From contig CM060970.1 of NCBI GenBank assembly GCA_030765045.1, forward strand, positions 53,996,576 to 54,060,575: a stretch of 64,000 nt of DNA, read 5' to 3'. Each line of letters starts with the position of its first letter. The first letter of the stretch is position 1. Positions 1-9,572 of this stretch are shown in pieces. The position numbers and the translations under genes are program-made. This DNA comes from Tenodera sinensis. Taxonomy: Eukaryota > Arthropoda > Insecta > Mantodea > Mantidae. Under the pieces are notes generated by a model. The model was not told where the DNA came from, ran no database searches, and saw nothing but the letters and a program-made list of their open reading frames with translations.

Positions 1-499
1 TGTTGGAATCTGGAACTAGCCACGAAGATCTACCTAGGTCGAGTGCGTGAGGCGGCCTCGTTGTATAACTTATAGTAGTTCCTTAGCTATTAACTGGTTA
101 AAATCTTTTTTTTTTGAAAGTACTCGTCACTAGAGGGTGGAGAGTCCCTTGGGGACTCTGATCCAAGAATACATCGCTTCAGGTCATATCGGGATCCCCG
201 TAATACAGTCCCACTCAAGAGGTGTTCGGCTTTCAAAATATTTCCCAACCAACTTTCCAAAATTAAAATGTTTATGAAAATTTTTATTTCTACGTTCACC
301 ATGGTACAAACATTGCTGTATCCTGCAAGTCAATCGTCAAGAGATAATAAGTTGCCTTCTTTAACTCAACCATCCAATAACAAAAACATGCCATCTTTAA
401 AATTCCTTTTCCATAAATCTGTGGTTAAACCCTAGGTACACAGCAAAATCATTCAGGCTGAACTTCAGCCTGCCAGCAGCTTTATAGTTATGATTAGTG
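1..499. other. No gene seen
   Basis: AT-rich sequence. A 70-codon frame on the minus strand (90-302) resembles no protein I know and has no gene context, so I do not call it. Nothing else is supportable here. Confidence 0.5.
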
Positions 500-840
500 T
501 ATTGATTTTACGGTTAAAGACTGCGTGTCTGTTGATCAGTTCGAGACAGCTGTGCGTGTGTGTCGTCGCAAAAGATACGTCGGTCGTCGTAAGAATTAAC
601 GAGCATCGAGTGATCATAACGTGGTAGTTCATGTATGCGAGGCAAAGGAACTGAATACAGACACTGAAAGGACTGTGGTAAGGTTACGAGAAGTGAAATT
701 TGTGAGTTGTGACACCACGAAGGGCTCTAGACTGTGTTAACGACGAGAAGAAACACTGAGTATTTGTTGATACAATTTTAGAAGAATTAAGTGATCGATA
801 AGTAACCAGACAGATTTTATCGTTTTTGTTACATGGTCGG
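500..840 (+). repeat. Repeat D, copy 1
   Basis: This stretch aligns by eye with 51655-52010. Shared landmarks in the same order are GAACATCGAGTGAT / GAGCATCGAGTGAT, then GTGAGTTGT, an A/C-rich step and CACGAAGG, then a GTGTGTTAAC / CTGTGTTAAC step, and last a GATTTTRTC...TTTTTGT block. Spacing is similar in both copies. No open frame is shared. The composition, rich in GTG and GAGAA, resembles the untranslated leader or LTR of a retroelement, but this is inference. Two diverged copies 51 kb apart argue for an interspersed repeat rather than a local duplication. Confidence 0.5.
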
Positions 841-2360
841 AAATGAGATTCATCGAATTTCCGTTTTGTACCAATGCAATTATGTACGCCCCTAACAGCC
901 TGTATATGCGGCTGCTAATATGAAAGCTGCAAGGTTCTTAGTTTTAAAGGAATGTCTTGCGAACGTGTTGTTGAATTTTTGTTCCTAACTAGGTTAAAAT
1001 CCATAAAGGTTATGTGTGAAAAGGAAAGTCTTTTTTTCTTTTTTCCAGTGTATGTGGTGGAAATCTTTTACGAAAGATCTTGCACGCTGGAGTCGATACA
1101 AACAAAATACTTAAGAAAGTCATTTTGAAGATGTACATAAGTTGCAGCCCAATCGTTAACTGACTGCTTTGTGGCGACGTGCACGCTAAACGAATTGGGA
1201 AACCTTTGGAAACAATAGTCGACTAAAATTGTATTACACCTTTTTATCTGCCGTACCATCCCATTAGCGAAATCGGGCAAGTGGAGAGCTCTTCACCAAT
1301 CTGTGCTTGTTGGGGAAAAAATCACAACTGAACCAGCGGACGGAGGGAAAGCCTTCTCACGGCAGGGGTTTCCGCCAATCACCACACCAGCGGCCATCAT
1401 CAAGTACCCTTCACTGACAAATCGAAATCCTTCTCTTCGTTGCGTTTCGTAATTTAATGAATCAATTCGGCGATGTGTATGTGTGTGTGATTTCCACTCC
1501 AGCAACCGCAACATAGAACTGTTTGATTTGTCTGTGTATACTGCGATCATTCTGTTTTCATTATTACTAACTTCATTCAAATAGAGGTCTGTTAACGTTG
1601 CAAAGGTGCTGCGGAATGACATTTTCTTTTTAAATACAATTTACATTAACCAGTGCAAAGCACTCCAGTGTTGCAAAAACAAGATGGATACCACAAATGG
1701 TTTGGCTGTGTCAAGCATGCTATCGAATTGAATCTAGTAAAGGGATGTCTGACACATAAACATGCAAAACCAAAGTTTAATTCCTATAACCCTTGTTTTA
1801 TCGGACTAGCGTATTAAAGACTTCCTATTCACATCACGCATTATATTACTTCAAAATTAGTCTTCCAAAACCTTTTAGTACAGGTATGAGTAAAACCTGT
1901 GGTGCCTGACCTTATGAGAAAAAGAGGAGGGCAAATTTTTTTCCACTTGCTCTTTGCTGAGCTATGACGCAATCATGGGACTCGTAAACAAGCCTCTATA
2001 ATGCTAGGTCACACTGAGTAAGGTGCTGCCGCGGCAACGTATTTGCGGAGGTATCTTTTGGACGTGGCAAAGGCCGATAATTGCGTAGTGGTTTAAAGTC
2101 GAGTTTAGTTTTATACTTATAAGAACATAAAGCTGTCAGGTTAGTGTTCCTTAGACTTCCGTGCAGTAAACATCAGGAACAGTACGTGATGACGCAGAGC
2201 GCCTGCTGACACTATCAGCAGTCTCTTGTTTATTTCAAGCAAGGACACAGTGAAGTTAACCCCACCATCAATTTGAAGAGCTTAGTAAGGTCAGTTGCTA
2301 CGTCTAAAACTACCCATTTAACTCGGATACAGGAAGTCCTGGTTTTATGGCCGGCGACTG
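841..2360. other. No gene seen
   Basis: Two minus-strand frames (1068-1280, 70 codons; 1293-1622, 109 codons) have no recognisable domain. No repeat of the window's main families is visible here. Confidence 0.45.
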
Positions 2361-2365
2361 GGTAC

Positions 2366-2470
2366 TCTAACTTCGGTTTTTCCGTGGTTTCTCTTAGGCG
2401 AACGCTGTAGTGCTTGCTTTGATTCCACGGCTTCCTTTCCTTTCCTTCATTTTATTTCCCTCATCTTCCA
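2366..2470 (+). repeat. Possible SINE/LINE-tail fragment
   Basis: The stretch around CCGTGGTTTCTCTTAGGCG, followed by an ATTCCACGGCTTCCTTTCC block, recalls a short interspersed motif common in insect genomes (CCGTGGTTTCC ... GGCCACGGCCGCTTCCTTCC). It is degenerate and no ends or target-site duplication are visible. The recollection is unverified, so this is only a hint. Confidence 0.25.
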
Positions 2471-3886
2471 TGGTCGTTTCTTAGTGCGTTAGTTTGTATA
2501 CCTGCGGGTAGATGGTGCGGTTGCTTGCGCTCTTACCACAGATCTGCTAATGGCAGCTGGGTCGTAGGGGTCACTTGAACCATCTCTCTGGGTAGCAGTG
2601 AGAAGTTTTCAGCCCATCTCTCCCTCCCTGCAGATCTTAAAAGTGGGAGACAGACGGCTGAAGCCTGAGTAAAATCTTTGAAGATAACTGGCCATATGCT
2701 GACGTTGAAATTTACTTCAAATAATGGAAAATATGATCAACAACAGCGCATATGTCAAAAATAGTTAATGTCATAAAAATTGACAGAATTGTATGTTTTA
2801 ATGAGAACTATATTTTTGGGGTGGCAAGATTTCACCTATATAATATGATATATCTGCAATGCAAAACTATACAAAGTTAATTTAAAATAGAGACGACCAG
2901 AAAATTTAAGATATCGGCTTTATCGATGCTGTAAATACATTAAACATAAGGTATTTTAACAAAATAAGTGCAACCAGTTTGGGGAATCTCAAGTATACCT
3001 AAAAATAATAGGACCACGTTGCCAAATTGTGGTCTGGGGAGCCCTGGGAGCATCGCAAGTGCTTCTCAGGGGCTCCGTCTGTAGCAGTTATGAAAATCAC
3101 GAAAACTATTATGTTTTAGTGCTGAAAAATAACGCCTACTAGTAGTTTCGTTTTCCCTACTAGATGGAAGCAGTAATGAAAACGAACAGCTTGCATGATA
3201 TAGGCATCAGTTTCTAGGGGATCTATTTGGGTATGGATAAAATAAAATCACCATAAAAAATTTACTACTGAACTTTATTTGTTGAAAGATGGGAGATTCC
3301 TCAGACACAAAGCGACCCCTATAAGGCACTCTGTATAACCCATGTCCGCTGTAACATAATAGATACTGTCTTTAACAAAATGCAACACGAAAAAGTCAGG
3401 AGGGGTTAGATCTGTAACATATCCAAACAAGCGCATAGTGAAAAGGGCATTCGTCTCTTGCCGCTACACCCTCTCGTCCATAGGAAAACATTTGGAGCCA
3501 GCTGTAGCATAAATTAGGCAATTTACTTATAATGAAACAAATGTAAAATGATTTAACTTTCAGAAAAGACAGAGGAAGTGAATTTACGCATTTGTTTCAC
3601 ATCATGTTTCGTTGAAGCTTCAAAGATTATTTGAAACTGCTGGTATTTTATTGGCATCAGACAGTCCGTTGTACGCAGGAAGCAATTGTGTATTCAGCTA
3701 CAATAGAGGCAGTTCGAACTACATGACTAAACATTTTTTCGCATTTGAAATGCAATCAAGTAACAAGAATCTGAACCGACAGCTAATTTGTAATCAGTTT
3801 GTGAAAATAAATTCCAGCGATTTTAAAACAAAAAACGATCTTGCCAGGTTGGATAACAAAAAGGAAAATAAAATTCAAATTTTTGC
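2471..3886. other. No gene seen
   Basis: AT-rich single-copy-looking DNA. The 120-codon plus-strand frame that begins at 3612 runs into Repeat A, so its C-terminal part is transposon sequence. The N-terminal part matches nothing I know. I do not call a gene. Confidence 0.45.
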
Positions 3887-4666
3887 TTCCTCTACTAGTA
3901 TGGCAAGTAGTACTCGACCCCAAATGTCGATAACGATATTTCATCGGGAATATGTTTTGAGGCCCCCTGAATAAAAAAGCGTTTTTAGAAAAAGCTCCAT
4001 GTGTTGAGTGTGTGTGAGTCTGTCTGTCTGTCACTAAAAATCTAAAACTCGGTTAAAAACCACAGTGGTATATAAGTTTAATATATTTCAAGGATGCGAC
4101 ACGAAGATTTTGAAGGAAAATCCTCCACAATAAACTACGCTTTACATGGAAAATTGGCGGAAAATGTTGAATTTATCAAAAATGGCTCTAACGACTTTCA
4201 TTAAAATGCCATACATTAATCATACCTTTATGGCAAATTAATTGTACGTTATGAATTTCCTGACTATAGCCCTTCATGGTTTTTGCATAACTGGTAAACC
4301 GTAAGAGATACGCGAAATCTTATAAAAATGTAGATCTGGCTAAAACACAATTTAGAGATATTTCTTGTAATTTGTCACAAATTTGTAATAACTATAGACC
4401 GTTCTCAGATAAATTTCGTTATTCATTTTTTTATTCCTCGGTCATCCAAAGAGAACGGAATTTAAAATATGGCGATCATTCTTAAAACATATGACTACCG
4501 CTTAACGGCAACCGTATTTCCGTTGCACTTGCAAGAAAATTAGGGTAAGGCAATTTCTACAAGCGTTTACCTCGACTAACATGAAGTTGTTAGAGGAATA
4601 AGTGTTTGTAAGAATAGTTTGTGCAAGAGTAGAGAAATTCGTGTGAGTGTAACTTATCAGATTTGT
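3887..4666 (+). repeat. Repeat A, copy 1 (near full length)
   Basis: A nearly complete copy of the dominant dispersed family. It opens with a degraded form of the terminal palindrome (TTCCTCTACTAGTATGGCAAGTAG). Then come the module ATTTCATCGGGAATATGTTTTG, GGCCCCCTGAAT, a GT/GTCT microsatellite seed at about 3999-4030, AGGATGCGACACGAAGATTTT, TTTTTGCATAACTGGTAAAC, TGTAGATCTGGCTAAAACAC, AGAGAACGGAATTT, and last the conserved terminus CAAGAGTAGAGAAA ... TTATCAGATTTG. It has many substitutions and small gaps relative to copies 3 and 12. It encodes no intact protein. Class is unknown. Confidence 0.85.
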
Positions 4667-5761
4667 TTCACACCAGTCATGCAAAAAACACGCATGGTAT
4701 TTTGTATTTTGCTGTGTAGCTGCAATGATTCTGTATTAAAAGGACCTCGGTCAACATTTTCTACATTTTTATTTTTTATAGAATGTTTATGAAATGGGTA
4801 GATCCTAACACGCATTTATTCTACCAGTTGGTCTATATACAAAAGGATAATTCGCAGCAGCTTTTGTGTTCACGATATGTGACAATATTGGAATTAATTG
4901 GTAATAATGCATGATTATGAGCTCTGTATTTTATTTAAATACGCAGTATTGTTGCGTGCGAGGCCCTGTTTGCCTTGAAGCGTCATTCCTGCTGCCAGCT
5001 GTAGGTAACAAAGGACGACTTATTTTGGGACGTTCTATTCGTCGCGAAATCGCCTGGAGGTCTCTGGAAATCTAACGAGCGTCCTGCTGAGAATTGCACA
5101 ATGCGGACATAGCGTCAAGACCCCTTCACTGATGACGTCATTGTACCAAAGGGATGCTATCTTCACCTACACTACCGCTTAACATCGTTATGTGCTTTCT
5201 CCAACTGCTGTCACCACCAGAATGCATAGTATTAGGCGTCAAATGGAAACTTCTGTTATCGGCACTTTCTTAGCACCCCACAATACGTCTTTCGGCACCA
5301 CCATTAGTGGACTTCTCTTCGAAAGACACATTTAGAATTTTACCATATCCAATTCAACAACCAAGTGTTATTACCAGTGTGCTTTATTATTTTGTCCTAT
5401 ACTCATCTGCTGCACGGCGTTTATGATTTGTACGTGTTAACTCAGTTAATAACCCCACACAGCCTGGAAGAATTAAGACAAAACATCCACCAGGAAATTG
5501 CCAGCATTTCCCAACCTGAACTACGCTGAGCGATGGATAGTTTCCTAAATAGGTGCCAAAAATGTATGGACAACGAAAGTTACTAGTTTCAGCATCTCCT
5601 TTAGTAAAGTCTTTAAATGTTTTTATCCGCGGTGTTCTAAAACAGCGACAGTCGGCGACGAGCATCGCGGATGAGTAGAGGAAAACACAACGCAGCCGGT
5701 TCAGAGTCTTTTTGATCAGCCGAGAATTTTCCAGTCCCTCATTTAACCCTTAACCTTTGAA
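4667..5761. other. No gene seen
   Basis: Single-copy-looking sequence. A 92-codon minus-strand frame at 5387-5665 has no recognisable family, and I see no splice or promoter context to support it. Confidence 0.45.
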
Positions 5762-5838
5762 GTACAGTAAAAGCCCAAAATAGCGCGGTCCAAAGTACAG
5801 TGGATTTGGATTTAACGCGGGGGAAAGTATGCCCCCCC
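5762..5838 (+). mobile_element. Possible pogo/Tigger-like terminus
   Basis: The stretch containing ACAGTAAAAGCCCAAAATAG, GCGCGGTCCAAAGTACAGTG and GATTTGGATTTAACGCGGGG has the look of the terminal inverted repeat of a pogo/Tigger DNA transposon: a CAGTAAA start, then GCG-rich blocks and a TTTAACGCGG block. I cannot see the opposite terminus or a transposase, so this may be a solo end or MITE piece. The assignment rests on recalled motif shape only. Confidence 0.3.
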
Positions 5839-6536
5839 GAAAATAGATAATACTGTTTATTTATTTTTTATTTTTGAGTCCAAAAGTTTCTTCAAAGAGT
5901 GGTACTGGAGTATAGGTAGTTGTCGCTACCGCTAGCGTGGATCTCGGTCACTGAGACCGCTGCATTCCTACCGTTGACCTTGGCCACTACATTGCTTGAA
6001 TTTCCCGAAGTAAGGATACATGCACATGAAACAAGATATTCCGCATGTTAGTGAAGTGATAAGTAACATAAACAAGATGATTCTGTGATGGAACAGTATA
6101 TACGTTGTATATATGTATAGGTTCTTAGAGAAATTAAACATTTAGGCTTGATTGACTTTCAACTGCTCCATTTATTGGTAGAGAAGTATTATGCATTATA
6201 AATGAACCCAGCCCATAGTTAATCCAAAGCTGATTACCAGAGCAAAGTTGTAAGTACCAATATGGAATTATTGGAAGATGAATTTGCTTCAGCGTTGTCA
6301 GCATTTTGAGTGGCTCAGAGAATTTGCTTTCAGAAGCTATTGCCTCTTGCAAACAGCAGCTCATCCTGCACTTGCAGAGAAGCTGCCGTCAATCCTAAGC
6401 CTCAGATCCATTTCCCACTAAGCACCTTCTTGAAGGCCAGCCTCTTTAGACGGTAATTGGATTGAAATAGGATGACCGCACTTTCTTGCGGAAAATGTCT
6501 CATCTAAATTGTCATTTCAGTAACGAAATATTAATC
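5839..6536. other. No gene seen
   Basis: A 76-codon minus-strand frame (6134-6364) has no recognisable product. Nothing else is supportable before Repeat A copy 2 begins. Confidence 0.45.
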
Positions 6537-7155
6537 AAATATCTGATGTATTGCACTCACATGACTTTCTCTACTCTTGTACTATCATTACAAACTTTTA
6601 TTTCGTATGTTCTTCACATTAGTTATGATAAATATTTGCAAGTATTATATTGTTGCTAATTTTCTTGTGGGTAGAAGGGGAATATGAGGATGCACTAGGC
6701 TATGAGTGATAGTGAAATATTTTAAAGCTGATTGCTATATGCAGGCTTTGAAATTCGGTTTTCTTCGCAGGACCAAGAAATAAAAAAGTGAATAACGAAC
6801 TTCCACTTGAGAAAAGCATAAATATTGCAAAAATGACACAAATAACATAGAATATCCCGAAATGGTTCAGCCCACAAAAGGGAAAAAAAATCATTTCGAC
6901 ATAAATTGTGCTTTGCAGAGATCTACATTGTTATACTAAGATATGGTCTGTTTCTTACTGTTTACCAGTTATGCAAAAGTCATCAAGAGCATATCGCTTT
7001 AAATTTTTCCACGTAAAGGGTAGCTTAGAAAAGAGGGTTTTTCTTCAAAATCTTCATGTCGCATCCCTGAAACATATTAAAGTTAAATACCACCTTTGGT
7101 TTTTAAGCAACCTTTCGTTTTTAAGTTGTGCTGTTCAGACACACACACACGCACG

Positions 7156-7206
<51 letters not shown>

Positions 7207-7337
7207 GCGTTTTTCTAAAATGATGTTTTCATTCATGGGGCCTCAAAACATACATTTAGGGTGAAAGCTCGATATGGAAGTTTTTGATCAAATATAATAC
7301 TTCTCCTACTTATCTACTATACGTAGTAGAGAAAGTA
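6537..7337 (-). repeat. Repeat A, copy 2 (minus, internal deletion)
   Basis: On the plus strand it starts with the family's conserved end (ATCTGATGTATTGCACTCAC, then ATGACTTTCTCTACTCTTG). It runs through the reverse of all modules and ends with the palindromic terminus TATCTACTATACGTAGTAGAGAAAGTA. About 130 bp is missing near 6990-7005: TCATCAAGAGCATATC jumps straight to the TTTTTCCACGTAAAGGG module, skipping the GGCTATAGCC and CATTTTAATCAAAATCG modules. It carries an expanded CA microsatellite. An open frame of 118 codons (6908-7264, plus strand) runs through it but is partly a Thr-His translation of the CA array. Confidence 0.88.
7138..7204. repeat. (CA)n microsatellite inside Repeat A copy 2
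   Basis: About 67 bp of CA dinucleotides with three early CG interruptions (ACACGCACGCACGC). It sits exactly where other Repeat A copies carry a short GT/GTCT or CA seed. Confidence 0.95.
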
Positions 7338-8693
7338 AAAATGAGGGTACCGCTAAATTTTCCACAACAATAATATGCTTATCTAAAACAATGTCGAGTG
7401 CATACTAGTTTATATGATTGTGTGATGTACAATGCTCACCGCTTCCTTACATAAAATGGATCGATAACGCTTGCAGAATCTCCCTTGTAAGACGTGCATT
7501 ACAACTGATAGGAATATATCATAAATATGGCATTTCTTTCGCGCATGCGCTGATTCAGAACTGTAGGAAAGTAAACGTTTTACCCTGTTACTGACGAGCG
7601 ACTGACCTGTTTAACTTCTGCTACTCCCATTATAATGAGCTCTTGCAGTTCTTTTCAGGCCGCTGGACTTAACACAATATTCCCCCAGTGCTTAGAAAGG
7701 GGGTCAAGTCCGAAAGCATCCCGTATGTATAACTCGATTACATTATTTATACGTCGTTAGGGAGTTAGCGTGTGTTTTCCTCTCGCCCGAATTCATCGGA
7801 TAACACCTCGCGGCATGTGGCCGCACTTTAATGGAATCAAAACAAACCTTCCCCCTCTCTTTCTCTTTATAAATAAAAAGGGGTGGAGGAAATGGTCTTG
7901 GCTGCCGGGGCAGTCGATTCTGCCGCATTATTGCTCTCATCAGTGCTAGCTGTCTTACAAGCTTCCCTTACCTACCTGCCTTAAAGGGAGATCTGAGAAG
8001 ACTGATTCTCTTTCGATCCTCTTTATCGATTAATCCTTTGTTTTCCTAGTGTTGCTTTATTATTTAGTTTCGTTAAACCCTGTAGAATTTTCTGTTATTT
8101 CTATTACATGTAAGCTGCTTAATATTCGAAGGCGTTCCTTTATGCAACACATAAAATGACAATCGGACTAGCTGCACTGTAGGCGTATGTTAGTGCTTTG
8201 TTGTCCGCCACAGTTCTGAAGTGTATAGAAGGGAACATTATAAAATAAAATTGAAGGTAAACTGCCATCGAAGAATCTCTGAAATTTCCAGCTTTTTATC
8301 CCAAATTTCGGAATAATACTTCAATACTTAACAGTTATTAGTGATAACAGTCAAAAAGCTTAATTCTACTCCTTAAATAGCCCATTTATTAGGCTCCATT
8401 AAACTTACCTGGCGATGTCTATTTTTACACCCCCCCCCCACGTATATCCTGATAAAAACACCACAGAATTTACCACTGCAACAGCCGACAGTAGAATAAT
8501 CAAATATTCATAATGGGTGTTGGTATCACACGTGGCACAAATAGGAAGAATCTTGGATGTAGGAACCATTAGAGGCAGGCATTTAAATCGCTATATGGCA
8601 CACATGAATACCTGTGAAAGCTATTTAGAACTAAAATAAAATATTTGTGTTATTTAATAACACTAAAATGCATCCTTATAAATTTTAGTGCCG

Positions 8694-8696
<3 letters not shown>
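7338..8696. other. No gene seen
   Basis: AT-rich sequence with one 11-base C run near 8430. The small GC-richer patch at 7740-7940 gives a 65-codon minus-strand frame without a recognisable product. Confidence 0.45.

Positions 8697-8751
<55 letters not shown>
8697..8751. repeat. Poly(T) tract of about 55 bases
   Basis: An uninterrupted T run. It lies about 30 bp before the palindromic start of Repeat A copy 3. On the minus strand it reads as poly(A), so it could be the tail of a minus-strand retroposed sequence, but no matching body other than the adjacent Repeat A is visible. Confidence 0.95.
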
Positions 8752-8755
<4 letters not shown>

Positions 8756-8780
8756 GAGCGGCAATATTTGTCTTCTTTTT

Positions 8781-9572
8781 TACTTTCTATTCTGGTAAGT
8801 AGGGACGTATTGTATTACACCCAAAAATTCGATGTCAAGATTTCATCGGAAATATGTTTTGAGACCCCCTGAATTGCAAAAAGAAAGCATTTTAAGTAGG
8901 TTAAAAACCAAAGTTGGTATTTTAGTTTAATGTCTTTCAAGAATGCAACACGAGGATTTTTAAGAAAATAGCCCCACCTTAAACTACCCTTTACATGGGA
9001 AACTTTCGAAAATGTTGGTTTTCTTGAAAATGGCTCTAACAATTTTGATTAAAATGTCATATGTTTGAGATATTATATGGCAAATGAAATGTATATCTTG
9101 AATTTTCTGGCTATAGCCCCTGTAGTCATATTTACTCTGGACGACTTTCGCATAACTGGTAAACCGTTAGAGATAGACCAAATCGTACTATACAAAAAAA
9201 TGTAGATCTTGCTAAAATACACAATTTATGAATAAATTTTCTTGTAGGGTGAAGTATTTCGGAGATGTTCCTTGTTATGTGTGTGAGTTTTGGAAAACTT
9301 AAAACTGTCTTAAATAGAACATCGTTGTTCATTTTTTTTGTACTTTAAGTGTGCAAATAGAACGGAATCTCAAAGCTTTAAAAGATTTGACTATCGCACA
9401 AAGCCTATTTCATTGTAATATTGCCCTTGCACCTACAAGGTAACAAGCAATAAGCTAATTTGTACAAATGTTTATCTTAACTAACTCGAAGAAGATATAG
9501 GAATAAGAGTTGAAAGAATGGCTAGTACAAGAGTAGAGAAAGTCATGCGAGTGCAACACAACAGATTTTTTT
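8781..9572 (+). repeat. Repeat A, copy 3 (best full-length copy)
   Basis: The most complete single-orientation copy. It begins TACTTTCTATTCTGGTAAGT and GGGACGTATTGTATTACACC, runs through every module seen in the family and ends GAGTAGAGAAAGTCATGCGA, GTGCAACACAACAGATTTTT. The GT-microsatellite segment is deleted: the text goes from CATTTTAAG directly to TAGGTTAAAAACC. No coding frame spans it on the plus strand. On the minus strand a 75-codon frame (8815-9042) contains the peptide LKDIKLKYQLWFL, also visible in other copies. I take this copy as the reference for family length (about 790 bp). Confidence 0.9.

Noticed and set aside
1293..1622. 109-codon minus-strand gene
   Set aside because: No domain, no splice or promoter context and no repeat support.
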